A stretch of 64,000 bases of DNA from Lachnospiraceae bacterium (GCA_024693135.1 JAILLN010000049.1:1-64000); one strand, 5' to 3'; positions 43,198-52,990 are shown, numbered from the stretch's first letter. A program made the numbers and translations. The notes: generated from the sequence alone by a model not told the origin.

Positions 43198-44238
43198 TTA
43201 TTTGCTTCCAGTTTCTTTCTTATCTATCCCCTCACCAAATCTATACGCTTTCTTCGACTTTTTTCCTATAATTTCATCATAATACTTCGGCTTGATCCCC
43301 ACGGCCGGACGTATACTCCGTACATTGTCTTTGGTAAAAACCTCTCCTTCGGCTATATCCTGCACAGCAACCAAGGATCGTCTAAATTTCAGGCCGCTCT
43401 TCTCATGGACTGTTAAATCGTATGTAGCTTTTCCCAATACTGTTTCCGTATCTCTGACATCCTGTACCATCTGTGCAAACTCATCCATCGTCATAGAGAA
43501 GCCAGAATCCGGAGTCTCTATCTCATGCCCCAGGCATACATGTTTCTCAATCACGACCGCTCCCAAAGCTGTCGCGATTACCGGCCCCAATGATCCCGGA
43601 GAATGATCTGAAAGACCCACATTCACTCCAAACCTTCTCCTCATATCCGGAATGGTTGCCAAGTTCATATCCTCAAACTGTGCAGGATACTGACTGCAGC
43701 ATTTAAGCAGAGTCACATCATGGTTATCATGCCTGTAGCATGCTTCAAGAGCATCTTGGATTTCTTCAAGGCTCCCCATCCCCACGGACATGATGATCGG
43801 CTTATGCTTTGAAGCCACATACTCGATCAGCGGAATATCCACAAGCTCAAAAGAAGCGATCTTGTAAAACTCGATTCCTATTTCTTCGAGGAAATCAACC
43901 GCCGTGTTGTCAAATGGAGTAGACAGGAAATCTACTCCGCATCTCTCGCACTTTTTTTTGAGATCTGCCTGCCACTCCCAGGGCGTCATCGCCTCCTGAT
44001 AAAGCTTATAATAATTATATCCGTCCCAAAGGCCGCCATGAATCCGGTAAGGCTCAGCATCGCAGTCAATGGTCAGCGTATCCGCTGTATATGTCTGGAT
44101 CTTCACACAGTCTGCTCCGGCCTCTGCGGCCTTTTCTATGATTTCATAGGCCAGGTCTTTCTTTCCTGCATGATTGGCCGACATTTCTGCTATAATGTAA
44201 ACTTTTCCATTTTCTATCATATCCTTGTACTTTATCAT
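43198..44238 (-). CDS. pseI: pseudaminic acid synthase (NeuB family)
   Basis: A 346-aa NeuB-type enzyme that condenses PEP with a 6-deoxy-diaminohexose. Motifs: YIIAEMSANHAGKKDLAYEII, DCVKIQTYTADTLT, then WDGYNYYKLYQEAMTPWEWQADL, a pattern typical of PseI rather than sialic or legionaminic synthases, VDFLSTPFD, FYKIASFELVDIPLI, LLKCCSQYPA, VGLSDHSPG and VIEKHV. The C-terminal antifreeze-like SAF domain (RRSLVAVQDIAEGEVFTKDNVRSIRPAVGI) is complete. The start overlaps the PseG gene by 4 bp. Confidence 0.88.
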   Translation of the reverse strand: MIKYKDMIENGKVYIIAEMSANHAGKKDLAYEIIEKAAEAGADCVKIQTYTADTLTIDCDAEPYRIHGGLWDGYNYYKLYQEAMTPWEWQADLKKKCERCGVDFLSTPFDNTAVDFLEEIGIEFYKIASFELVDIPLIEYVASKHKPIIMSVGMGSLEEIQDALEACYRHDNHDVTLLKCCSQYPAQFEDMNLATIPDMRRRFGVNVGLSDHSPGSLGPVIATALGAVVIEKHVCLGHEIETPDSGFSMTMDEFAQMVQDVRDTETVLGKATYDLTVHEKSGLKFRRSLVAVQDIAEGEVFTKDNVRSIRPAVGIKPKYYDEIIGKKSKKAYRFGEGIDKKETGSK

Positions 44239-45254
44239 TTCAGCAGTTCCCTCGCTATCCTTACTGCACCCATGCCGTCTATGGTCTTTTGCAGCAGCTT
44301 AGATTCTCTGACCCTTCTTTCTTTGTCCCTGCATAATATGATCAGTTCATCGATCAATCTGCTATAACTAAAGTCCTCATTTCTTACGTCTCCGATGTAT
44401 CTCATCAGTCCTCTTTTATCCAGGCTTTTTACACCCTCCATCTGATTATCCGCTATAGAAAAAGTAATCGTTGGTGTTCCGCAAGCAGCTAGCTCCTTTG
44501 TGGTAGTGCCCCCAGCAGAAATACAAGCATCCGCCCTTTTCATAAATAGATCAATATCATCTATGCTTCTGAATATTTTCAAAGATTGGTATTGCCCAGC
44601 TAATCCAGCAATCCTTCCATAATCCTCATTATATCGTCCGCACACAACATTCACAACACAGTCATTAAATTCGTCTATTTTAGAGATGAACATCTCACAT
44701 ATGTTAAACACAACATGAAAATGATCCGAACCGCCGGTTAAAATTAAAATCTCTGATGCTTTATCCCGGATGTCCTTATCCTTTTGGTTTCTAAACTGTT
44801 TTCTTAATGGCGTATATTCACCGCCCAACAAAAACCGTATGTCATCACTATAATCGCTATATAAGTCTCTCCCCGCATCAAGATCATAATTCACTATTAT
44901 GTCGCATGGCAGATACTTCCCTGTAGCATCATCGATATATGCTGTCTTTGCAATATTCCTTATGCTTGCAAGATAATTCTCTGTCACAAAATAAGAGTCT
45001 ACCAATACCACTTCGGTTTTATCTGGTTCCAAAACAGATTTTAAGACATCCAGTTCTTCTTCCATTTCCTTGAAATCACTGTTTAAAACCAAACAGGGGA
45101 AGCCAAGCTTTTTTACAAGCTCTTCCCCGTATTGATCCGCCACAATAAAACAAACATCTTTATCTTCCTCGATAAAAGCCTCCGCTATGGCCAAGCATCT
45201 CATAATATGTCCCGTGGCTATTTCTTTATTTGCATCTGCACGAATATAAATCAT
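44235..45254 (-). CDS. pseG: PseG-type UDP-sugar hydrolase of pseudaminic acid synthesis
   Basis: A 339-aa GT-B-like hydrolase: MIYIRADANKEIATGHIMRCLAIAEAF (PseG has the same RxDxxxxxGxGHxxRC layout), VLVDSYFVTENYL, AYIDDATGKYLPCDIIVNYD, ILILTGGSDHFHV and the late CISAGGTTTKELAACGTPTITFSIADNQ. It releases UDP from the UDP-diacetamido-6-deoxy sugar before condensation by PseI. ATG 45254 follows GGAAGGAACC; the frame stays open upstream to 45287. Confidence 0.87.
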   Translation of the reverse strand: MIYIRADANKEIATGHIMRCLAIAEAFIEEDKDVCFIVADQYGEELVKKLGFPCLVLNSDFKEMEEELDVLKSVLEPDKTEVVLVDSYFVTENYLASIRNIAKTAYIDDATGKYLPCDIIVNYDLDAGRDLYSDYSDDIRFLLGGEYTPLRKQFRNQKDKDIRDKASEILILTGGSDHFHVVFNICEMFISKIDEFNDCVVNVVCGRYNEDYGRIAGLAGQYQSLKIFRSIDDIDLFMKRADACISAGGTTTKELAACGTPTITFSIADNQMEGVKSLDKRGLMRYIGDVRNEDFSYSRLIDELIILCRDKERRVRESKLLQKTIDGMGAVRIARELLK

Positions 45255-45385
45255 TCCGATACCGGTTCCTTCCGGATTACACACCATTCAAATGATTTGT
45301 TGTCCCCTTGTTAGTAATCAAAACATCATATACTGGTTATTGACAAACAAACAGAAACTGCATAAACGTAGTCGAGGTTAACATC

Positions 45386-45844
45386 TCAAGGGCATTTTTT
45401 TGCATACACTATTTTTCTTTCATCTCTTTCTTTTTCAATGTATCCATTATTTACAAAACAGCATATGCTCGCAATATTATCTGGTTTTACTTTCCCAATT
45501 AATTCATCAATATCCAGCTCCGGATCAATTATATTATCAATTTCAGCCAGCATTGCCTCTCCAAAACCTTGATGGCGTCTATCCGGAGCCACACAAAACG
45601 ATATCACCCCTTTCCCCTCCTCTTTATCTATTCTAATTGATCCAATAGGGTTTCCACCTTCATCTATTCCTATGAAGAACAGGCAATTCGAATCAACTAG
45701 TTTTTTTTTCATCCATTCCAAATGTTCATCCCATGGTATCGGTTTCATTGAAAACGAATTCTTTCGTGTAGTAGGATCATTGGACCACTCGTACATTATT
45801 CTGACATCTTTATGCTCTGCTTTAACAAGTTTAATCTTCTTCAT
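45386..45844 (-). CDS. pseH: PseH-like GNAT N-acetyltransferase
   Basis: A 152-aa GNAT protein: MYEWSNDPTTRKNSFSMKPIPWDEHLEWM is the usual start of PseH/FlmH-like enzymes, and the CoA-binding turn is FCVAPDRRHQGFGEAML, followed by CCFVNNGYIEKERDERKIVYAK. It would acetylate the 4-amino group introduced by PseC. It lies between PseG and remnants of a formyltransferase, on the same strand. Confidence 0.8.
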   Translation of the reverse strand: MKKIKLVKAEHKDVRIMYEWSNDPTTRKNSFSMKPIPWDEHLEWMKKKLVDSNCLFFIGIDEGGNPIGSIRIDKEEGKGVISFCVAPDRRHQGFGEAMLAEIDNIIDPELDIDELIGKVKPDNIASICCFVNNGYIEKERDERKIVYAKKCP

Positions 45845-45919
45845 TATAATGAACCCTTATGAAAACAAATAATATATTTCAATTCATGTTAAACTAACCT
45901 CTGGAAGTTGATAAATAAA

Positions 45920-46129
45920 CTATACAGACTCCATCACCTTGCCTTTACCAACCAGATAAAGGATAAGTAGAAGCCAATGTTTTTTATAACTAATCACCAA
46001 ATTGGTGTTAATACTATTAATCGCTTCCACCGTAACAGGATCACTACTTTTGATTACATCAATTCCTCTATCAATCAAGCCTTTATATAATACTTCAGAG
46101 TTATTATTACTCAAGAGGATCACTTTCAT
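45920..46129 (-). pseudogene. truncated formyltransferase-like gene
   Basis: The 69 codons start MKVILLSNNNSEVLYKGLID and continue VEAINSINTNLVISY, the first ~50 residues of the methionyl-tRNA/sugar formyltransferase fold, in which NLVISYNYRHII is expected. After LVISY the sequence becomes unrelated and stops; the catalytic N-H-D residues are absent. ATG 46129 has GGGGAG upstream. A sugar N-formyltransferase would fit the pathway, but this copy is dead. Confidence 0.6.
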
Positions 46130-46147
46130 TATAGCTCCCCTGTTTTC

Positions 46148-47337
46148 TTATGGTCTAAAATTATATTTATCCGGATTAGATCTCCTAAATCCATTTTTGA
46201 TAATCTTTAACAGACCACTCGCATATGCACATATCGGCATTTTTATATTATATTTTTTCATCATATTTAGCGTAGAATTAGTGTATTCATCTTTTTTCCC
46301 TTTATAAATCAAATATCCCCAATAGTAATTCTTTTCTTTCCTATAACGATCAATATCAAAAACATCTCTAAAGTTATCGAGTTTTCCTATTATATCCAAA
46401 TCTATCATCGTTCTTGTGCATTTTGAACATCTTGAATCATTACAAATCTTCCCATTTACACTATTAACATATCTACATACAAACAATTCTTTTTGTGCAA
46501 TTCTATTGTCAGATATATATATCGTTTTTTCACTACGGGTCAATTCTGCACCGATCACATAAAAATTTGTGTTTTCCGTGGCAAGACAATGAACTAACAA
46601 TGGATCTGCTTTCTCACTTGAATGACCTACTAATTCGAACTCATCATACGTATAACCTGATGATATGTAGTAATTACTCACCATCTTTTGTAACGATAAC
46701 GCTACAGCCGCATTAACATAACTAACAACCGCATCATGTGCAGATGAATAAAACCCATCAATAATATTAGTTTTAATCCAGACAGGTTCAATGCAATATT
46801 CACTACATATCCTTCGACATTTTTCAGATAGGCTTTTCCAATCAGCATTCCCGTTTTCCATTATCAATTCCCAAAAAAACCATACCTTACTTTATATTCT
46901 TTGTCATATTCTTTTCTGCTCTTTTCTAATGTATAAAATGAATCTACCCCACCCGAAACTCCAGTTGCAGCGCCTTTTTTAAATCTTTCATAAATTGAAT
47001 TCTCTAATTCACTCTCAATTTCTATATTATGAAAATAATCTATACTGTGAGATAAAGCAGGAAACAATAGCTGAGTTACTTGATAAAACAGTTTTTGGGA
47101 CAAAGGAGCTTCGCAACAAACCAATAGTTTTTCTTGTTCTTCTGATCTATAAAGCAAATATGGAATAAGTGCAACAAAAAAAGCATCTATTCTTTCCTTG
47201 CATAGGAGCAACTCATATTTTTCTTCTACTTCAAAATACAAGTCCTTGTTGACAAAATCACCAGATATATGACTTATCAGTTTGACCATTTCATTTTCTT
47301 TTTGTATCTCAGGTTTTCCAATAACAATGCGTTTCAT
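46148..47337 (-). pseudogene. PP-loop (SGGxDS) protein split by a frameshift at a T7 tract
   Basis: One gene is read in two frames. The N-terminal part (47337-46864) ends after ATGVSGGVDSFYTL, the ATP-pyrophosphatase P-loop, and VRYGFFGN-stop. The C-terminal part (46867-46148) continues with NGNADWKSLSEKCRRICSEY, a cysteine group (CNDSRCSKC) and ends YNFRP. The break is at seven T residues (46873-46879, plus-strand A7): one extra T joins the frames with no other lesion. The protein belongs to PP-loop proteins seen in polysaccharide loci, function unknown. It may be a true pseudogene, a phase-variable gene or a sequencing slip. Confidence 0.75.
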
Positions 47338-47347
47338 ATGTAATCCT

Positions 47348-48610
47348 CTAATCTTTCTTTTTGTATTCGACTCCCAACGGCTTCAAATAAACGACCCTGC
47401 TGTCATCACGATTCAACTGATCAAATAACTTCTTCGCAGGAATAGTAGCATTCATCGTTGTAACAAAAATATACTCTGTTCCCTTTAGCAATTGTATATT
47501 ATCTGGTTTCTTTGATTCTATTCCCTTAAATGAAACCTTTCTATATGAGTCATATATTGCTATAAGCTTTGCCTTGGGGAACCGTTCCATTACAAAATTA
47601 TGAATCCACTCGCTTATTTGTGTCATTCCCCAAAAAGCATATTCATATTCTGCGTCTAAATCAACCCAGTTTTTTTCTATAAATTCCCTTGCATAATCCA
47701 CCGCGTCGTTAACATAACACGATTTCATCCTGTTCTCATAAAACCAGCTGATATTCAAATATTTTGAATAATAATCATATGATTGTCTCAACATCATCTC
47801 AGCTGTACTATAAACTCTGAATTTATGTTTCTCAATATCTAGCGGTTTTGGATTCCAATCTATCAGATCAATTTTATCTTTTGTATAAATCGGCAACAAC
47901 TTCTCAACCCATCCAAATCTATAACTAATCGAATTAACTAAAAGAACCACCGGTATCCCCATTGCTGTACAAGGTATTGCACAATGCAACAAAGAGGTAA
48001 TTACTAGTTTTGAGTTACGCTTATAGTCATCAAGGAGGTATCTTGCAGCTTCTTTTGCTGGAAGTCCCGTTTCATTCAAAAGATGCGATCTATAGACTGC
48101 ATTTTGTCTTATAAATTCAGGAATGAACTCCGTCATTTCAGACACAACATCAACTATATATATTTTCTCAGGATCGATATCTGTTTCATTACATATTCTT
48201 TTGGAAAATGTGATTGTTGTGCATCCAAAAAGAAAACTCTTTATTCCATACTTTCTACAAGTAACTAAAGCATACTCATCCCTGCAGCCTATAGGTTCAA
48301 ATTCCCTTAAATAATTCACTTCTTCTTTGGACAAGAAATCTTTAACCATCGTAAGTCCAAGAAAAACAGGAATAATATGATCTGAAAACCGGTTGCAAAT
48401 CCCTCCCTCAACATAATTAACCAATGGAAGTGTAACCGGCAGAATAACATATTCCCCATTATAAGATCCCAATTCTCCAATAGGAATATATACTACTTCA
48501 TCCAGAGAAATCCCCATCTTCTTATACAGTTCATCTATTGCTATTATCTGAATATAATCCCCTATATATTGTGCTCCATATTCGTCTAATTGATAGTTAG
48601 CATATCTCAT
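47348..48610 (-). CDS. polysaccharide pyruvyltransferase family protein
   Basis: A 420-aa protein with the CsaB/WcaK fold: NYQLDEYGAQYIGDYIQIIA at the start, VYIPIGEL, a middle REFEPIGCRDEYALVTCRKYGIKSFLFGCTTITF, typical of PS_pyruv_trans, and later YKRNSKLVITSLLHCAIPCTAMGIPVVLL, the donor-side motif. The C-terminal ~90 residues (EYAFWGMTQISEWIHNFV...IFVTTMNATIPAKKLF) form an extra Rossmann-like domain. It may add pyruvate ketal or act as a glycosyltransferase-like enzyme. RBS AGAGGA lies seven bases before ATG 48610. Confidence 0.75.
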   Translation of the reverse strand: MRYANYQLDEYGAQYIGDYIQIIAIDELYKKMGISLDEVVYIPIGELGSYNGEYVILPVTLPLVNYVEGGICNRFSDHIIPVFLGLTMVKDFLSKEEVNYLREFEPIGCRDEYALVTCRKYGIKSFLFGCTTITFSKRICNETDIDPEKIYIVDVVSEMTEFIPEFIRQNAVYRSHLLNETGLPAKEAARYLLDDYKRNSKLVITSLLHCAIPCTAMGIPVVLLVNSISYRFGWVEKLLPIYTKDKIDLIDWNPKPLDIEKHKFRVYSTAEMMLRQSYDYYSKYLNISWFYENRMKSCYVNDAVDYAREFIEKNWVDLDAEYEYAFWGMTQISEWIHNFVMERFPKAKLIAIYDSYRKVSFKGIESKKPDNIQLLKGTEYIFVTTMNATIPAKKLFDQLNRDDSRVVYLKPLGVEYKKKD

Positions 48611-48672
48611 TTATCAATCCTCTGCCCCCACCCATTGTCTTATGGATAGTCCACTTCATTATAACCCTCTAA

Positions 48673-50421
48673 TCAACAAAGCTCCGGATACATATTAGTT
48701 AATACAGGCGTAATATAGTTTCCATTTTCACCAATCTTTGAAACAAGTCGAGGAATAACTGGATCATTAACCCTCTGATTAATCTCCATCATAATACTGC
48801 CTTCAAAAGCAAGTAACTCATCTATGATATTGTTCAATTCCGATGTCCTTGTACAATGAAGATAAGCCAATCCAAACGCACCAGCCACCTTATTAAATAC
48901 AGGCATTCCTATACCGCTCTCCTCATCACACCCCATATACCTTCCGCCAAAGAAGTTTTTACAGGTTTGTCTGATGGCTCCATAGCCATCATTTGAAAAT
49001 ACCACAATTTTAATCGGTATCTTATTAAAAACTATTGTTTCCATCTCCTGTAGATTCATCATTAATGACCCGTCACCCGTGACGCAATATACCTCCCGCC
49101 CGGATGCTATTGCTGCTCCAATTGCCGCAGGTAAATCATACCCCATCGAACCATCATTGTAATTGGTTAAAACCCTTTGTTGCATACTGGTTTTACCAAG
49201 CTGCAAAATCCCAACTATGCTAGAGCTGTTGCCAAGGACAATAATGGCATCCTCCGGAATCTTTTTTCTGAATTCGTTCCAGAAAAGCTTTGCAGGAATC
49301 CTGTCATCATCTCCTGCCTCAGGGATGTCGCATCCAATGTACTTGTCATAAATATTTTGACAGTAACCGACCCACTCTTTATCAGCATTTAAGGCCTGTC
49401 CATCCAAAAGTTCAAGGCACCTATCAAAAAAAATCCTCAGATCACACCAAATACCATACTTGATGCGGAGATCCGGCTTCTTAAGTTCATCCTTCTCGGC
49501 GTCAACCATTATGATTTCCGCATCAGGCGCAAACCCCTTCACATTAAAGCCCGTCTGTTTGGTCGGCATGCTATTCCCGAGAACGAGAATCAAGTCGCTT
49601 TTTTGGAGGATAAAATTTCCAGCCCTAGGACCGACACTTCCCGACCCACCAAAATACAAATCATATCCTTCCGGCAAAATGTCAGCCTGTAAAGCCCCCC
49701 CTACTATTGGAAGTTTTACTGTTCTTAAAAAATCCAGGAACCTGTCGGTAGCATCTGAAGAATATATTCCTGATCCGGTCAGAATGCACGGTCTTTCTGC
49801 CTTTTTTAATGCGGATAACACTTTCTGAATAGTTATGTCCTCAAGTTTATAATCGGTATGATAAGGGACATGATTGATATTCCGGTCTTCTATCTCTGCC
49901 ATCTGAACATCCAACGGAATACTAAGCCATACCGGCCCCCTTCTTCCGTCCATTGCAATATCATATGCCTTAAATATTTCTTCTTTCACTTCTTCCGGAT
50001 CTATTACCAATTGGGAATACTTTGTCATAGTCTTTACCGTCGTGACTATGTCAAATTCCTGTACTCCACGGCACCTCAGATTCAGCCCAGTGGAAATAGC
50101 AGATGTCTCATATCTCGGAAACCCTGCTATGATGATCATCGGTATACTATCTACCCAAGCACCATAAACTCCGTTAAGCGCATTGACTCCCCCGGGTCCG
50201 CTTGTGACCAAAACCACTGCGGGAGTTCCCTTGTAACGGGCATAACATTCAGCTGCCATCGCACAGGCCTGTTCATGATGGCAATACAGCACATTCATTT
50301 TTTCGCTTATGTCAAAGGCATTATTCAGATGCATGGAGCCTCCGCCGACCACACAAAAAGTGTCACTGACGCCCAGCTCCAGCAATGTATCTACCACAAT
50401 ATCTGCAACACGTTTTTTCAT
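48673..50421 (-). CDS. thiamine-diphosphate enzyme, acetolactate-synthase-like (copy 2)
   Basis: A 582-aa paralogue of the enzyme at 37.6 kb: FCVVGGGSMHLNNAFD, YCHHEQACAMAAECYARYKG (catalytic Glu in HEQ), VTSGPGGVNALNGVYGAWVDSIPMIII, and the ThDP/Mg motif GDGSLMMNLQEMETIVFNKIPIKIVVFSNDGYGA. All motifs are intact. Two such enzymes in one glycan locus suggest two different carboligation or decarboxylation steps on keto sugars or side-chain precursors. It lies 21 bp after PseC. RBS AAGGATC precedes ATG 50421. Confidence 0.8.
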   Translation of the reverse strand: MKKRVADIVVDTLLELGVSDTFCVVGGGSMHLNNAFDISEKMNVLYCHHEQACAMAAECYARYKGTPAVVLVTSGPGGVNALNGVYGAWVDSIPMIIIAGFPRYETSAISTGLNLRCRGVQEFDIVTTVKTMTKYSQLVIDPEEVKEEIFKAYDIAMDGRRGPVWLSIPLDVQMAEIEDRNINHVPYHTDYKLEDITIQKVLSALKKAERPCILTGSGIYSSDATDRFLDFLRTVKLPIVGGALQADILPEGYDLYFGGSGSVGPRAGNFILQKSDLILVLGNSMPTKQTGFNVKGFAPDAEIIMVDAEKDELKKPDLRIKYGIWCDLRIFFDRCLELLDGQALNADKEWVGYCQNIYDKYIGCDIPEAGDDDRIPAKLFWNEFRKKIPEDAIIVLGNSSSIVGILQLGKTSMQQRVLTNYNDGSMGYDLPAAIGAAIASGREVYCVTGDGSLMMNLQEMETIVFNKIPIKIVVFSNDGYGAIRQTCKNFFGGRYMGCDEESGIGMPVFNKVAGAFGLAYLHCTRTSELNNIIDELLAFEGSIMMEINQRVNDPVIPRLVSKIGENGNYITPVLTNMYPELC

Positions 50422-50442
50422 ATTATGATCCTTGTCAGATAA

Positions 50443-51636
50443 CTACTTTCTATAATAGTCTATTATCTTCTTTACAGCATGTATGACGTCATTCACATCC
50501 TTGTCACTCATGAGCGGGTACAGCGGCAGACTGATTATCTCCGAATATACTTTTTCTGCGATAGGACACTCCCCTCTTTTGTGTCCCAGGCTTTGATAAT
50601 AAGAAAACCAGTATACGGGAATATAATGAACCTGGGCTTGAATATTTTCTGCATACATGGCCTTAAAGAACAGTTTCCTGTCACATTTGAGTTTTTCAAG
50701 GTTTAACCTCATAACATACAAATGATTGCAGGTATCCGATTCGGGAATCTCGGTTCGTTTCAATATTTCATCATATGTAGAAAACTCTGCATCATAAATC
50801 CTGGTTATCTCTTTTCTCCTGCATATAAATCCATCTATTTTGTTTAACTGGTTTATGAGCATAGCAGCCTGAAAATCTGTCAACCGGTAATTGTAACCCA
50901 GCTCGATCTGATCGTACCACCAAATCCCTTCTTCCTCCGGTCTCAGGGCAGGATCTCTTGTAATGAAATGAGTTCTCGCCAGCAAAAGTCTATCATACAG
51001 CTTCTTGCTATTTGTAAGAATGGCTCCTCCTTCTCCTCCGGTGATAGTTTTCACAGGATGAAAGCTAAAAGTAGTCATGTCCGCCAGGCTTCCTATCATC
51101 TTACCCTTATATTTAGTACCGATTGAATGTGCAGCATCCTCTATAAAAAACATCCCGTTATCATCACAAATTTTCCTTATCTCATCGATTTCTACAGCTT
51201 GCCCCGTAAAATCCACAGCAACAACAGCCTTTGTCCTCTCATTCACTTTTTCTCTTATCTTCTGTGGGTCAATATTCATCGTATCATATCTGACATCGGC
51301 AAAAACCACATCTGCCCCACAGTATCTGGCGCAATTTGCACTTGCCGCGAATGTGATCGGTGTTGTTATTACCTCATCACCAGCTTTTATCCCAGCCGCC
51401 ATACATGTACAGTGTAAAGCGGCTGTTCCACTGGAAACTACCACCGCATATTTTGCACCGGTATACCGACACAGCTTATCCTCAAATTCCTTTATTTTAG
51501 GGCCACAGGTAATGAAATCGCCTCTCAAGGTTGCAGCTACTGCCTCTATGTCTCCCTGATCGACTGACTGCCTTCCATAATGGATTCTTGTATTCCTGAC
51601 TGGGTCTCCGCCAAAAACCGCTAATTTCTCTGACAT
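50443..51636 (-). CDS. pseC: UDP-4-keto-sugar aminotransferase, PseC-like (DegT family)
   Basis: A 397-aa PLP enzyme: RIHYGRQSVDQGDIEAVAATLRGDFITCGP, then AVVVSSGTAALHCTCMAAGIKAGDEVITTPITFAASANCARYCGA, closely matching PseC. Catalytic Asp/His lie in FFIEDAAHSIG, and the Schiff-base lysine in FSFHPVKTITGGEGGA. It aminates the 4-keto-6-deoxy-L-hexose in pseudaminic acid synthesis. The PseB dehydratase that makes its substrate, and the CMP-activating PseF, are not in the window. This intact enzyme contrasts with the wrecked DegT gene at 2-3 kb. Confidence 0.87.
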   Translation of the reverse strand: MSEKLAVFGGDPVRNTRIHYGRQSVDQGDIEAVAATLRGDFITCGPKIKEFEDKLCRYTGAKYAVVVSSGTAALHCTCMAAGIKAGDEVITTPITFAASANCARYCGADVVFADVRYDTMNIDPQKIREKVNERTKAVVAVDFTGQAVEIDEIRKICDDNGMFFIEDAAHSIGTKYKGKMIGSLADMTTFSFHPVKTITGGEGGAILTNSKKLYDRLLLARTHFITRDPALRPEEEGIWWYDQIELGYNYRLTDFQAAMLINQLNKIDGFICRRKEITRIYDAEFSTYDEILKRTEIPESDTCNHLYVMRLNLEKLKCDRKLFFKAMYAENIQAQVHYIPVYWFSYYQSLGHKRGECPIAEKVYSEIISLPLYPLMSDKDVNDVIHAVKKIIDYYRK

Positions 51637-51946
51637 TTTTTACATTATGCGTAAAAACGCACTCCCTCCTGATAGTATTCTAAAATCGTCTTTCTATAAT
51701 TCTACATTAAAAATTTCCGCTTTCCTGCCTCAAAGGATCGCCTCTCACTAAAAATCATCCCCAATATGCATATGTTTCATTCCAATTTCTTTGTATTGAA
51801 TCTTCTCATTTTACCCAGCTTAAACAATGCTTACCCCTGTCGATAATCACTCGGATTCAAATTATGAAATCAGTAACCACTAACAGCAATCCAAATCAAA
51901 GAAATAAGATGTCTAGTAAAATTTTTACAGAGAATGGAACAAAAAA
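51637..51946. other. 310-bp spacer, no gene seen
   Basis: AT-rich sequence between the GT2 gene and pseC. No frame over 40 codons with a ribosome site was found. It likely carries a promoter for the pseC-side operon, but no hexamer pair stood out. Confidence 0.4.
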
Positions 51947-52948
51947 TCACTCAAATACTTTTTTTATGAATCTCTTAAAATCACCCCAATGAAGCATTTG
52001 AGATAATGCTGCTCGTGTATGTTGGTTTTTTGCTGCTATCCACTCTTTATAATATATTCTTTTCCAATCCTCAAAATACCATTGCTTTCCATAAGTTTTC
52101 TTTATTAGTCTTCGTACAAGACTCAAGTTATCTATGGTTATCCCATTTTCATTATTAAACTCAAAAAAAACAAGCCAAGAAGTATAGAAACTAAACAACA
52201 AGTCTTTTTCAAGACTATCATAACATATATGGCTCACAGCCCCTATTTCGACATATTCTTGAATAACCTCCAGATAGTCGTCATGAAAAATCTTTAAGAA
52301 TCGTTCAGCATTGTAATGGGTTGTCTTTCCTCCCATAACAAGAAATAAATCACTATTATTAATAACCACTGTATTCTCTTTATTATAGCAATAGTTTAAG
52401 AGGTATCTTGCCGGCCATAAGCTATCATCCATTCTGCAACTTTTTTCAAGCCCTTCATTATCACATTTCCATATCCCCCCAGATCCTATCCAAGTAAAAA
52501 GATTTCCTACTCTGTACAGTAATCCTTCCAAATCTGTATATTTTTCTTCTGTATCTTCTGCTCTTTCGCAAAAAACAAAAGCCGGTTTGGTATCCTCATA
52601 CTTCTTTATAAAACCTATTATTTTCGAAAGGCTTCCCTGCTTAAACACTACAGTATCGTTAACAAGTTTGCAGTATACACCATTTCCTCTATCCAGCGCT
52701 AATGGAAAGTTCTTTCCAAATACATTTTCTTTATTTCTAAAATATCTTATATTGCCATAAATACGGTTATAGTTATCTGCTATCTCCTTGTTTCTTATAT
52801 TCCCACAATTATCTGAGATAACTATCTCTACTGCTTTTTCTCTAAAAAATTCCGGTTGTATAACAATAGACTCAATACATCTGATCAGCAATTCACATCT
52901 GTCATATGTCGGTATGCATATACTCAAATATAATTTTTCATTCGTCAT
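51947..52948 (-). CDS. GT2-family glycosyltransferase
   Basis: A 333-aa GT-A enzyme: LYLSICIPTYDRCELLIRCIESI, IVISDNCGNIRNKEIADNYN, IRYFRNKENVFGKNFPLALDRGNGVYCKLVNDT (VNDT in the usual DxD place). The C-terminal half is less conserved (LYRVGNLFTWIGSGGIWK, MDDSLWPARYLLNYC). It resembles abequosyl-type GT2 transferases of O-antigen loci in overall plan, which would suit a CDP-dideoxyhexose donor, but that is inference. AAGGGAATCC precedes ATG 52948. Confidence 0.82.
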   Translation of the reverse strand: MTNEKLYLSICIPTYDRCELLIRCIESIVIQPEFFREKAVEIVISDNCGNIRNKEIADNYNRIYGNIRYFRNKENVFGKNFPLALDRGNGVYCKLVNDTVVFKQGSLSKIIGFIKKYEDTKPAFVFCERAEDTEEKYTDLEGLLYRVGNLFTWIGSGGIWKCDNEGLEKSCRMDDSLWPARYLLNYCYNKENTVVINNSDLFLVMGGKTTHYNAERFLKIFHDDYLEVIQEYVEIGAVSHICYDSLEKDLLFSFYTSWLVFFEFNNENGITIDNLSLVRRLIKKTYGKQWYFEDWKRIYYKEWIAAKNQHTRAALSQMLHWGDFKRFIKKVFE

Positions 52949-52990
52949 TTTGGATTCCCTTCAACTTGCACCTTCTATTCTTTTACACTT

